Positions 33,985 through 45,435 of a stretch of 64,000 nt of DNA are shown piece after piece. How positions within the stretch are numbered: position 1 is the stretch's first letter; each line of letters opens with the position of its first letter. Source of the DNA: Anseranas semipalmata (lineage: Eukaryota > Chordata > Aves > Anseriformes > Anseranatidae); the NCBI GenBank assembly GCA_013399115.1, contig VXAA01000173.1, positions 260,474-324,473 of the forward strand. Reading direction: 5' to 3'. Both the position numbers and the translations under genes were made by a program. The notes under the pieces were generated by a model that was given only the letters and a program-made list of their open reading frames with translations, did not search any database and had not been told where the DNA came from.

Positions 33985-35330
33985 TTCAGGAAGGTAAACA
34001 CACAAGTATATAATTAAAGGAGCAAAGAAAGCTAACGATGGAGATTCTCTTGGCTTTTACAAAAACAGGAAAGGAAACCACCATTATATATACACAGGAG
34101 ATAAGTGGATACAGCATAGATAAGAGTGACAGAGGGAAATTGGAGGCAGAGGAGGATAAGAAGCTGACACTGACACTTACAATATTTACTTTTGCATCTC
34201 TGTTTGCAAATGAAGAGGATGAGGATTTGCCAAAGTCAGGGATCAGATCCCCAGGGAGAGGAGAAGAGGAATTAGGGGGTGTGCAGATAACACAAGAAAT
34301 GGTCAATAAAAGCTTAGGGGAACTTAAAACTGTCACAAAGCATTACAAACTGGATGGTAATGTACGCACATGGGATTTAACAAATAGGGGAAGCCATGAC
34401 AAAGCTGGACTTCAGCCTTATGGATTTTCCTTAAAATGGGTAAGACAGGGAACACAGAGTGCAAGTATTTGGACATTTATACAAGAACCAGTGATCTCTC
34501 AAAGACCCCATTACTCTGACATCTCTTTCTCGGCGTTGCTACAGACAGTAGGATGGATTGTCTAAGTTGCTAACAACAATGTTTTTTTTTTGTGGGAAAA
34601 GTCACTAATTTCATTGCTCTGAGTGCTCATCTTGAAATGCTCTTCCCATCTTTATTTGTACTATTCGAGCCTTAGCCTCTCCAGAAGAAAACCAAAATCC
34701 AGGTGTTTTCAGATGGGTATCAACTAAATCTTACATATCTTTCAAAGAAATCAGGTCTGAAGCTGCTTTCTCAAGCCATCACTCAATGAGACAGTCATAA
34801 TTAAATCCATCTTTGTTTAGGACAAAGTGTAAGCTTTGTCCTAAAACAAAGCAAACAATAAAAACTAACAAACCAACACATGTCCACCACTCAAGCTGGA
34901 GAGATGCCTCCTTCAATCAAAATCTTAATGCATATTGGGAATATATAGACAGTGAAGGAATCAGCTGCCCATCAACTGAGAGAAGAGTACTTATCTGGAA
35001 GCTAATTTTTAAGGGGAAGAAAAGGCTTGAAAATGCCCAGGTTCATTAAGAACAGTCAACATGATCTCATGAAAAGCAGATCAATCCTTATTAACTTGTT
35101 AGGAGTCTTTGAAGAGATTACTTGACTCGGTGGGCTGCAATTGGCATGCATCTCTCAGATGGACTGGGAGCACCTGATAAAGTCCAGCCCGTGAGGATTA
35201 TACTAATGGTGAGCGTCTGAAGTGTCCGATGATGAAGAAAATGAGAAAGTCAGGTGTGAGGTGCAGGAAAGAAGATCCACAAGGACATCTCACAGGGTTA
35301 GGGACTGGCTCTGAGATATTTCATGAGGCT
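33985..35330 (+). mobile_element. Relic CR1/L3-type LINE (ORF2, RT region)
   Basis: Two separated stretches look like a decayed non-LTR retrotransposon. In the frame from 34038, a peptide includes FTFASLFANEEDEDLP (about residues 50-65), resembling the 'N.FFASVFT.EE' linker before the reverse transcriptase, and then ITQEMVNKSLGELKTVTKHYKLDG (about 83-106), resembling 'I....V...L..LK..K..GPDG' at the start of the RT domain. At 35041-35130, the frame beginning MPRFIKNSQHDLMKSRSILI and ending LLGVFEEIT matches the CR1 RT block 'I.SSQHGF.KGKSCLTNL..F..E.T'. The gap between blocks (about 700 bp) is larger than the roughly 250 bp expected, so unrelated sequence was inserted or the copy is rearranged. 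The catalytic YADD-type motif was not found. Ends are approximate. Confidence 0.55.
34811..34851. repeat. 17-bp inverted repeat inside the relic LINE
   Basis: Left arm CTTTGTTTAGGACAAAG (34811-34827) and right arm CTTTGTCCTAAAACAAAG (34834-34851) are complementary except for one extra A, around the loop TGTAAG. The innermost 12 pairs are perfect. It lies in the over-long interval between the two RT blocks. Confidence 0.92.
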
Positions 35331-38115
35331 CACTAGGAGGTAGGTGAGAAGGAACAAGTTTTATAGCCCATAATGCCCACAACCTATAGGAAAATTTAAC
35401 CACTTTATCCTCTGGCCTGGACACACATTTGTACTGTAACACCAAGCCTTGTCCATTTTGTTATACCTCCCAGCTTTCTGTCTAGCCCACAACTCATCTA
35501 TATGACTCCCTGGAAGGACCAAGCACTCCTCTCCTGCTGACATCAAAGCTAAAACTTCTCCTGGAGCCGAGAAGACACAAGTCTGGCCAGAAACACTGAC
35601 AAAAAGGCTGAATTTGAAATATTACGCATAATAGGCAGGACCTGAAGCGTGGATATCCTTCTCCCTCGTCTTGCAACCATCAGTCCAGGTCTAGCAACTC
35701 ATGACGTTTTGGAAATACGCCCTGTTGCTATTCCAGAAGGAACCGGGGGTGGGTAGGTAATAATTAAATAACACTGCAGAAACTTAATATCACTCAGCCA
35801 TCATTAAGGATGAACACTACCCAGATGAAGCAGTCAAAGGGGATAATGAGGTGTGCAGTGGAGGAGGCTGGGAGCCTGCCAGACAGTGGGAGGATGCCAT
35901 TTCCTATCATTTTTCATTGGTAGAATTGATAGATTATGCCTCCAGCCTCTCCCCCAATTACACATTAACCTCAATTAAGGAAACCTCAACCGATCTCCTC
36001 AACGAATGAAAGAATCGTGGGATTTAGCTAGGATGGAGGAACTTTGCCTCTCAACTCGTCGTCCCACCTGATGCCCTGTTTCCTCTGTGCGAAGAGGAAA
36101 GACCATTTCTCGTGTCCACCAGAGTGCTTTCACTGGGGCACAGAAGAAGCTGAGCTTGTGCCTTTCCCATCCTGCCATGCAGCCACATGCCCAGCCCTGC
36201 AGGAAGACACCTACACCCTCCAGAAAGGGTGACAGTCCAGCCAAAGACCCCTTTAGATGGCTGCTAAAATCCCAGGCAATGCCTAGATTGTGCTTTCATG
36301 TGTGGGTCACACATAAACCCCTGTGAGACCACGGCAAAGCCAGTGATGGGCATGTGATGGGAAGCAGAAAACAGAGAGCTCATGCATGAAACTCATTAAC
36401 TTGACTTCATAAGGTACGCCCCTATAAATACCCTTCGGAGATGCACTTTGCTGCCAACTCCTATCTTACTAGACAACAGAGACTCCCCTCTCTCACACCT
36501 GAATAAATACCCTAATCACAGAAAAAGCTTCAATCAGAGCTTACAACAATCCCGCAACACAAATCCATACAATGCCAGCTACATTAATGCTCGCAGTATG
36601 ACTTGTTATCCACAAAGGAAACACTGCCGTGTGATAATGAAGGCGTTCGATTGGGATTTCTAGATGAGCAACAAGAACTGCCTGGTTACTAGAGCATGAC
36701 ACTGGAAGCCGGGATGAATAAGCTGTTGATTGCTTAGATCAGGCTAAGTCACCTGTGGCTCCGTGTAGGAGCCTCCCCTTGCCCACCACCACCGTCTACA
36801 GGCTGGGATGACCACGTAGCCGGAGCAGTGGCGACTCCTTCCTGTTTTTCAGCAAAGACCTGGCTTTTCCAGGCATGGGAATCACGAGTGCATTACCACT
36901 GCTGCCATGAAATTCAAAGAGGTCACAGGATGTAGCAAAGCAGAAGTGCTCACTGAAGAGGACTATTATCTTGATTAATTGAGGTGGGATAAGAGCTGTA
37001 TGGGGCAATTTTTACCCATTCTTCTATCAAGAGGAACAGCTCACCTCTGCGGGCTTGCGAGCAAGCATTAATGCTCTTTTTTTTTCCCCTGCTTAGGATT
37101 CTTCATTAAACCACAGTGGCATTTCTGCCAGCACAGGGTCAGAACTGCTCTGCACAGACTCATTGTCTTTGCGAGAACAGTGTGATCTCTGCAACAAAGG
37201 CACTTTTCGCACTTGGAGTAAAATTATGGAAATTCATGGTTTTGCCTGACGCGAGGCTGGCAGAGAAGACGACTATTTGACTTGACCTCTTCGCTGCTGG
37301 CTGCAGCTGCACGTTGAAAGACAGGCAGGCCTGTGCACCATCAAGCATCAGTGTTTCATCTCACCTTCCTGGCTTGGGATGTAAAAAAGCCCTTCCTGAG
37401 AGTAGGCTGAAAAAAGCCTAATAATTCTCTTGGCAGCTACAGCCCGGGCTGGAAGCCTTATTTCATTGTTTTCCTACTACCTTTCACTTGCAAGAAATGG
37501 AAAACGTCAGAGAAGTTTGAAAACCCTCTTGTTTTCATGTTCTCTAGCTTAGAAAGATAAAAATGAACTTTCATCTTCCTTCAAAGTTGATTTCAGGTTA
37601 GCTTTGCTGGGGCAATTCAGATCACCAAAAATATATACATAGATAACTATATATATGACCATCATACGTATGTGACCATCATTAACAGGGAAGAATTTGG
37701 GGTTGAGCGAAAGCAGATGGAAGAAGCAGTATTTCTCCAGACAACAGTTTGCCACCCACGGGTTTTCCTTACTTTCTGTACACAGATGAAAAACATTTCA
37801 AAAACCCAAGGGACATGTTTGGAGACGGTCTCCATTCACTGCCTATGAAAATGGGATGTGTCTCCCCAAAACACCAGCTCACTTCCATCAGTGTATGTCG
37901 GCAAGAACATGACCTCACGTAGCTTTCGGAAAAAATCAAATGTTTATACAGGTAAGGAGTGCGGGGGCAGTCAATGCTAAAAGGGAGCAGTTTGGGAAGG
38001 ACAACAAAAACTTCAGGCTTTGGGTCTTAAAGCAATTTTTAACAATTAAGAGTTAGGACTAGACCTGTCTGGAGGGTAGTTGACCCTCATCTCTGCCTGC
38101 TGCAGGATTTTCTTT
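35331..38115. other. Noncoding unique sequence
   Basis: No exon or recognised transposon was seen. 35930-35990 and 37610-37680 are AT-rich, the latter with a TATATAC / ATATATGACC low-complexity patch. Confidence 0.5.
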
Positions 38116-38119
38116 GGTC

Positions 38120-38345
38120 TGTCTTATAAATATCTAATGCTGGCCACCGGCAGCGATGGGATGCGGCGCGGAGGCAGCTCCCGGGGAGCACCATAACTGA
38201 CTCTAATTGCCGTCCTCCCTGGCAGCTCGGCACAGGGGGTCAAGGGCTGAAGGGGCCATCGCCACCGCCCGCCCTGCTGCCAGCAGCAAGTCCAGTCCCA
38301 GCGCCTTGGCGCGGCAGAGTCGCTCTGCCAGGGTTTTTTTCCCCA
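38120..38345. promoter_or_regulatory. Small CpG-rich cluster
   Basis: About a dozen CpG within 200 bases, with GCGGCGCGGAGG and GGCGCGGCAG words, against a CpG-poor background. No splice signals or coding frame stand out. It may be an orphan CpG island or simply GC-rich sequence. Confidence 0.25.
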
Positions 38346-39440
38346 AAGCCACGCTGGTCGTGGCATAAAATAATACCCCCAAAAGTTACAAAACAAAAGA
38401 ACGCTGCTAATGCATTAGACACGCATCGCCACACGGGGTAAAACGTTGCACCTGCAACTCCATACTGTGCATTTCTCATGCAATTAGCTCTAAAAAGCGC
38501 TGAGCTTTTTAGGAAGGACCAGCTGAAGAGCCGATGGGGGCTCTGCACCATATACCTGTAGGTGCTTTACTCCCCTCGTCCCACCCTCGCCTTTTAATAT
38601 CATCACTTCTCTAAAAATAAAATCAACTTGACACTGATTAAAGCTGAAAAAGCCCACCAGACCAGTCCTCCACGTGCCTGACTGCAGGGCCCCTTGATCA
38701 AATTGTTTTCCTTTTCCCCGCTGAACCCCGTGAACTCCTCTGCGCAGCTCGCTCTGCCCACGAGGGACAGGGCTGGAAATGGAAGCACAGGTTTCCCCCT
38801 GGCACCGAGCTGTCAGCGGCAGCTCCGCGAGCATCAGTTCCGCACGCCTGTTTTTTAGGAGCCGAAACGCAGCTTCGGAAATGGAAATGAAAGATTTCTT
38901 TCCTCTTCCCCCCACTCTCCCCGCATCTTTCCCCTGCCGAGCCTGTAACAAGGCAGGGATTGAAAGTGCTAGGGCTGGATGAAAATAGGAGAAAAATAGT
39001 TGATGCTATTTCAGCTGAACCAGTCCTAGAATGAGGTGGGGAGCCTCTCCAACAGGACACCTGGCCCTGACCCTAGCAATAAGGGGCTGTTAATGCCTTG
39101 AAAACAGGGAGGCTATTTCTCCCACAGGAAATGAGTCCTGCCTCAATTAGTAGATTTTTCAGCCCAGATGGAGCCGGATGATTATCTATCATAACCATCA
39201 GTGCTGCCTTCACCTGCAAAAACCTGCCTGGTTTTAACCCTTACCTCTCCTCCCTCAACACGTCCCAGCTCTTTGGGCTGGCTCCCAAAGCAGTAGTGGG
39301 CAATCGTGCTGTTTACAAGAGCATCCCCTGTGCAGGGGCCACGTCCATCACGTCCATCAGGATGGTAGTCCAGCTAGCTACCCAGTTCCCCCCAGGTCAA
39401 ATTCTGTCCTGACCACAGTGAGCACAGATTTGCCTGTGAC
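38346..39440. other. Noncoding unique sequence
   Basis: No exon or transposon was recognised. A tiny tandem duplication (CACGTCCAT twice) lies near 39342-39360. Confidence 0.5.
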
Positions 39441-39447
39441 CCTATCA

Positions 39448-39545
39448 CCTGCAGTAAGAGGGCACAGAAAAAGAAGTGACTTTGGGAGGGTGAGGTTGAA
39501 ATGAGATTCAACCCAGCGCTTTAACTACCAGACCACTAGGACCTT
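39448..39545 (-). repeat. MIR-like SINE remnant (reverse orientation)
   Basis: Read on the plus strand, GGCACAG...GAAGTGACTTTGGGAGGGT...GATTCAACCCAGCGCTTTAACTACCAGACCACTAGG tracks the reverse complement of a MIR-type SINE ('GGCACAGAG..GAAGTGACTTGCCCAAGGTCA...GAACCCAG...GCTCTAACCACTAGACCAC'). The tRNA-derived head at the 3' side (GCTTTAACTACCAGACCACTAGG) is the best preserved part. It is the clearest MIR relic in the window. Confidence 0.6.
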
Positions 39546-40514
39546 GCAGGAGTTACACATCTTCTCTGCTTTCTGCTTTTTTACCCTCCAAAATTCTCAG
39601 AACCCCTCATCAGCTCAGTAACAATCCAGGAGGGACATGTTAGTTTTCACTGTGCCCTTCATAATTTGGAAACTCTCCATCCAATACTTCACCAGGTCCT
39701 TCTCCTTTCCTGGCTGATCAGCCCTGGCTTGTAAATACAGTCAGTAGCTGCAACAGTTGCTGCTTTATGAGCTCAAGCCTACAGCTCCTTTCAGAGGCTG
39801 GGGGAGAGAGGCAAAAAATCCTACATTCTGCAGCAACTGGAAACCAAATTATTCCCCAGCCAACATGCAAAACCCGCTCATGAATTAACCACCTCTTGAT
39901 AATCACTCCCACTTGATATTTATCGCGAGTATGTTTCACGAGATGAATCCTGTCACCAGCTCTTGCAGGCAGTTGCCAAGTCCCAGGAGCAGCTGCAAAT
40001 CTTCATTAATAAATTTTTTGGGTTCACTTTGTTTGGGCTGGAGACTGCCACTTCCCATACTGCCGCCCAGTAAGTATGAGAAAGCATCGTTACCAAAAGC
40101 CGCGTGCGAAAAGAGGCTTGGAAATTTTAAATGAAAGCAGATGTTGAGAAATGCCATTATCCAGCACATGCTACAGTAAATAGCATTAACATTTCTAAGC
40201 AATGGGCCCTGGAAATTGGATGTTGCGAGCAACACGTTTGCAATTAATATAAGGGACTTCTCCTGCAGCCCTTGCACAGGTGGTGGGGCGATGAGTTCGT
40301 GTCTGCTGCCATTAGCAGCGGAGGTAACTAGGTGTGAGGGATGAAGGCTAAATGCTCATCGCCAGCAGCCTCCCGCAGGCCAGCAAGCAGCAACTGCAGC
40401 GGTCTCCTCAAGCGGAGCAACCTTTGCAGTCCCACAAACTCAAAAGCTAGGCATTTGCTTTGCACAGAGCCCAGCAAAGGGGAAACAAGCCTGTCCCAAA
40501 TACGTCAAGAAACT
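39546..40514. other. Noncoding unique sequence
   Basis: No exon or repeat was recognised. 39900-40260 is AT-rich with even composition, includes AATTAATATAAGG and GTAAATAGCATTAAC words, and may be regulatory. Confidence 0.4.
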
Positions 40515-41482
40515 ATCTTGAGAGAATGGAATAGATTGGGGTTACGTGACAAGGTTTTGGTAGCAGGGGCGGCCTCAGTGAGCAGGGCCCAGAAGCTGCC
40601 CCGTGTCAGAGAAGAGCCAGTTCCAGCCAGCTCCAAAAGGGACCCACTGCTGGCCAGAGCTAAGCCATGAACAACGCTGGTTGTGCCTCTGGGAGGGCAG
40701 ATTTAAGAAAGGGAAAAACCCGCTGTGGAACAGCAGCTGGGAGAGAGGAGTGAGTGACTGGAAGGGAAAGAACCCTGCAGCCCCCAAGGCCAGTGCAGAA
40801 GGAGGGCAGGAGGGGCTCCAGGCACTGGGGCAGAAGCTCCCCTGCAGCCCTGGAGAGGCCCATGGGGCAGCAGGCCGTCCCCCTGCAGCCCGTGGGTACC
40901 ACACGGAGCAGATCTCCACACTGCAGCCACGGAGGAGCCCATGCAGAAGCAGATCTGGCGGCAGCTGCTGCCCATGGGGGACCCGTGCTGGAGCAGTGAG
41001 CTCCTGAGGGATGGACCCTGTGGTACGGACCCATATTGGGCTGCTGGCTGTGGGAAGCCCACGCAGGATCAGTTCGGGAAGGACGGCATCCTGTGGGAGG
41101 GACCCTGCGCTGGAGCAGGGGCAGAGAGTGACCGTGAAGGAGCAGCAGGTGACAAAGCGTTAGGCACTGACCACAAACCCCATTCCCTGTTCACCTGCGC
41201 CACTCAAGGGGAGGAGGCAGAAGAGGGTGGATGGGGGAAGGTGTTTTTAGCTTGCTTTTAGCTCTCACTGCTCTAGTCTGTTATCAATAGGCAGTAAATT
41301 ACATTAATCTCCCTTACACTGAGCCTGTTTTGTCCGTGACGGTAACTGGCGAGCGATCTCCCTGCACTTATCTCAATCCACAAGGTTTTTTTCCATCGTA
41401 TTTTTTTCCCACTATTCTGTTGAGGAGGGGGAGTGAGAGCATGGCACGGTGGTGCTGAGCTACCCACCGGTGTGAAACTACC
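40515..41482 (+). mobile_element. Avian endogenous retroviral LTR (ERVL-like), solo and decayed
   Basis: The 3' part (about 41270-41482) carries the hallmark tract of a common avian LTR family: a CTGTTTTGTCCGTGACGGTAA word, then GGCGAGCGATCTCCCTG, a CTTATCTCAATCCAC word, GAGGAGGGGGAGTGA and a decayed ACCCACCGG end. The upstream part matches the same family: ACAAGGTTTTGGTAGCAGGGG, an 'AGCCAGTTCCAGCCAGCTCC..' word, then AACAGCAGCTGGGAGAGAGGAGTGAG. A TATA-like ATTTAAGAA lies at 40701-40709. The expected AATAAA signal appears as AGTAAA at 41293-41298. The middle (about 40850-41120) has loose tandem units around 'CCATGGGGGACCCGTGCTGGAGCAG'. No gag, pol or env frame, primer-binding site or second LTR was found, so it reads as a solo LTR whose 5' end is eroded. 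Several long frames here are chance products of the GC-rich repeats. Confidence 0.8.
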
Positions 41483-43678
41483 ACGTGGAAAAGAAGCTAA
41501 CGAGTGCAGAACCTGCTCCCTTTGCCATTCCCAAAATCAGATGTGAGGGCAGGGAACCAAGAAGTCGGTGCTCTCAGACTGAACCTCCTGCTGGCTGTCC
41601 CAGGCGATGCACCCAGGCAGTCAGGAGGGCTTTGCTCTGGGGAGGGTTCACTTCAACAAAAGGATGGGGTGAAATCCTGGCACTAAATCCTCCCAGGTGC
41701 TGGGTGTGCTGAGCCATTAGCTGAGTGCTAAGGGAAGAGCCCGGAGGCTTGGGTAAAGGTTTCAGTCTGGATGAGCGCTTTGCAACTCGGGCTCACAGTC
41801 ACCCTTTCAGGAAGCTTTGCTGTTTACAGCAAAAGCGTCCTCGTGCAACAGATCAGTTCCTTGAAGAGGTCGGCTCTCACTTGTCGGGTCAGCTCTCTAT
41901 TCTCCTCCCGGCGCTCAGGATGCCCATGCTTTCAATAAGCTGATGCCTTTACAACGTGCTTTATTAAGACCACTAGTGTATTTCATTGTGCCCATGTGCG
42001 TGGAGCAGCATCGCTTTTAACAGGGATCTGGGTGAACAGCATCCTCTTGCAATACACCAAGCACGCTTTGTTAGGGTCTGAATTAAACCAAGGGAATTCA
42101 GTTTAAAGACACAAACGCTGCCTTTAAATCAAGGTAATGCTTGTACATGCAGCCAGGAACCATCTCTTCCCTCCACAGTTACCCTGATAATAGGATTATT
42201 CAAGTGCTCTTATCAAGCCTCCTCGATGCTTTGTTCTGACCGCTTCCACACAGTAACTGTTTGTCACAGCACGCTGCTCCCTCCTACGCAGCAGCAGCAC
42301 CGCTCCTGCAAAGCTTTGCCCCTTCCCTTCCCCACCAGGCGCCTGCTTTGAAGGTCCATATGATGAGTAAGACCTGGCCTCCACGATGCAAAGGCAAAGG
42401 AGAAGAGGCACGAAATGAGGGGGCAGCATGAGCAACTGCTGGAAGCAACAACAGAAATCACGTCTCAAGCACGGCTCGAGTTGCCTCACCAAAACACGCT
42501 TCCCTTTGCTATCTGCTAAACACTAGCAGGTTTTCTCTTCCTACTTACAAGTCAAAATGCTGGGAAATTGAGGAACAGAGGAAAAATATTTGCTCGTTAT
42601 CCAACCAATTAGTTGGTGGTAAAGACAGTGAACAGAAGCTAAGTCTCCTAAGCACCACATTTTTCCTTGAAGTGCTGTAAGCAAGCTAATGATTCTGCAG
42701 AGTGCTAGAAAAAAATATTGTAAACTACGGTATTTTTGAAACTGTGAAAATAATCTGGAATGCTCTCTTTTTTTTTTTTTTAGTCTGAAAAGAAGCAATA
42801 GAAATCTCTGGATTCTGGGCTACTGAGCTTTGGGAATGACATCTCAAAAAGCTTTCCCCTGTGTTCCCAGCCAGTTCTAGCAGGTAGACCTTCATGGAGA
42901 GTGCCCCGTAACACCTAGCAACCTCTACAGGCATTGCATATTTCACACCATCCCTGCTACTTAAAGGGCATATTAATATTCCTCATGTATTGGTGGGATG
43001 AGATGATCAACTTCCCTGCGGACATGCATGGGGTCCCCCTGCTCCCCAAGCACTATCTCAAAGGGGTAGGTAACTGAAAATACACTTTACGTTCACCAAA
43101 CTCCTGATGCTGCAGCAGTCACGTTGAAAAATACTGTGCACACACTGCACCACCAATTACCCAAGAGAGAATTTGGTTTGGGGTCATTATCTGTTGCACA
43201 AAGTGGGAAAGCGCTTCATTACCAGGTCCAGATTTGATACCACAACCTCCACACACTTTTCCCACAGGTTCTGACCGAAATGCACACCTAGCACTAACAC
43301 ATCATAATCCTGATGGCTTTATATCATGGGTGTCACACAGAATTCAAATTATTTATTTCACTATCCCCACATCCCTCCCAAGCTGCTTCTGTCCCCAAAT
43401 TGCCTCTTATATTTTCTATATACAGATAGTAATAACTAAAATAACCATGTGGATGGATATCATGAGCCTGGAAGGTAATAAGAGGCAATGACTCCAGTGA
43501 CTGAAATGAAGGAGAAAGACAGTTAATGAAATAGAGATGCCTACCAACATGTTTTAAATCAATTCACAGAGGCAATTTAAACAGCCGATCCTGTCATCGT
43601 GTTTAAAATATGTCAATTCTGCTACTTTTTCCCCATTTCCCTTTTGGTGTAGTTTCTTTCTTTTTTCCCTTATGGTTT
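41483..43678. other. Noncoding unique sequence
   Basis: No exon or recognised transposon was found. There is a T run at 42769-42781. 42060-42220 and 42940-43000 are AT-rich. Confidence 0.5.
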
Positions 43679-43713
43679 AAAAAAAAAAAAGAAGAAAAAA
43701 AAAAAAAGAAAAA
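43679..43713. repeat. A-rich simple repeat
   Basis: A12, GAAG, A13, G, A5 composition. It follows a pyrimidine-rich stretch. Confidence 0.9.
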
Positions 43714-44324
43714 CTCACCTCCTTAGGTTCATAGCTTCAGCTTGCAGAAAGACAAAATCTACTGGGACACAAGAGAAGTAACTCCAATGACAGAGTGCCC
43801 TGGTTAGAAAATTCCTAATAAATCACCAAAAACAATTGCTGCTCCAATGCCACGTTTGACAAATTGAAAATAAATTGCATCAATTGCATGGGAGCCAGGA
43901 GAGCCCAGTTCAATATTTTCTCCCTAATACATCTACAGGTGGTAGGGGGGGGAAGATTTTTTTATTTATTTTCAACTCCAATCAATAGCTTATTCTTCTC
44001 CAATACACCTTGCTCGGTGATATTTAGTAAATATTCAGCTCTCCGCATTATTAATGTGTGTGCACGCATACCAAAACATTGTATTTCCCCTGTTCTGTGC
44101 GGTGCAACCATTGTGTCATTCAAACACACAATTATGAGCTATTTAAGTGAAACAATTTGAAACCTGAAGTTTTTATTCAAACATTCTTCTCCTCAGGTGC
44201 TCCTCCACACACACCCTCACTTCAACTCCCTCCAAAAAAGAGCAAAGCCTACTTCTTCTCCAGAACCCCTTTTGAGGTGTGTTGTTTCTTCACCTGTACA
44301 GCACTGCTGATAGCCTACTGCCAC

Positions 44325-44400
44325 TGATGCTATTTCTTTGCATTTCTGTAGCTCCAACAGGCCTCAGCTGCTGGGGGCAATGTACATATTGGCTATGATT
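44325..44400 (+). repeat. Possible ancient interspersed repeat fragment
   Basis: GCATTTCTGTAGCTCC, CAGGCCTCAG, GGGGGCAATGTACA in order resemble an old amniote repeat ('TAGTAGCaCCtAGgaGCCCCAgt..GGCGCTGTACAaACA'). Recalled from memory. The family name is uncertain. Confidence 0.3.
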
Positions 44401-44410
44401 TCAAACAGGA
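44386..44410 (+). repeat. Local direct repeat, copy 1
   Basis: ATATTGGCTATGATTTC followed by AAACAGGA. It matches 45411-45435 at 24 of 25 bases, in the same orientation about 1 kb away. Similarity fades into loosely alike A/C-rich sequence downstream. Confidence 0.85.
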
Positions 44411-45410
44411 CAAAAAAACAAACCACAAAACTCTTTTGAACCCTGCTGTTACCTCACAATATTCCCACCTAAAAATACTGTCATACATGAATACCCAGTG
44501 AGGTCCAGGTGCAAAAGGGCAGTGAGGTAATTAATCCAACATAAAGAATGTCATACCCAAACTTCTATGAAGACACAGATATATAAATTGAAAGATCATG
44601 GTCAGACAACTTGATTTAAATTAATGATTGTTGAAGTTAAAACTACTAAAGCACTCCCTATGCATACTTTTTAGACCATTTCATTTCAGGATCTACAGCT
44701 TGCACACAATAGGCAGACACTGGATATTGCGATTTCTCTTTGCCGCTCTGTGGGTGGCCCCAGGCCTTATTTTGTTGCACGTTATTCATAGATGGGGTAT
44801 TAATTTTCTCCTGGGTTTTCCTGTGGTGCTCATCACTGCAGCACCAGAGTGCAAGCAACTCATTAAGCAAATACTGCCCATCCTGTGCAGGGAGCAAGGG
44901 CACAGTCCTGTGGAAAAAAAATGAATAGGCTGTGATCATGTAATTAAGCTTCTGTAATTAGAATCTCTTATAATGCAAATGTAGACTGTGTTCAGGCATA
45001 GCCACCTCCTCCTTCCTGCTGCATGACCCTGGGGGTAGCACGGAGAAAAGGCAGACCCTGCTGCAGTTTACGTGGCAGCCTTTAGGCTGCGAGAACAAGG
45101 GACACATATGGGACATCACCAGTACAAACTGCCTTTTCTGAGGGTTTTCCCAGGCAAATCCAGCCAGTTTCGATTCTTCTGACCAACCTGCAGAGTATCA
45201 TACTCTTAACAGCAGGCCTGATACAGGGAAGAGATTTTTCTAAATGTGCAAGGGCTTTTCCAAAGTTAGAAAAGCATTTCTGTGACCCCAGCAAAAGCAC
45301 CAGTCCCTCCCCTGAATTGCTAAGGTTCTGGAGCTATACATAGGTCATTTTTACAAAGCCAAGGAAGATGTATTTGCCCCCATTAGCTTCAGTCTTAAAA
45401 ACTATCAAAA

Positions 45411-45435
45411 ATATTGGCTATGATTTCCAACAGGA
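45411..45435 (+). repeat. Local direct repeat, copy 2
   Basis: ATATTGGCTATGATTTC followed by CAACAGGA. It differs from copy 1 at 44386-44410 by one base. Confidence 0.85.

Noticed and set aside
34038..34565. 175-codon frame as a novel gene
   Set aside because: Its FASLFANEED and K...LDG blocks fit a decayed LINE, and an RT block on the same strand follows; treated as a transposon relic.
40603..41062. Overlapping 110-134-codon frames on both strands
   Set aside because: They lie inside the GC-rich internal repeats of an endogenous LTR, which is not coding.
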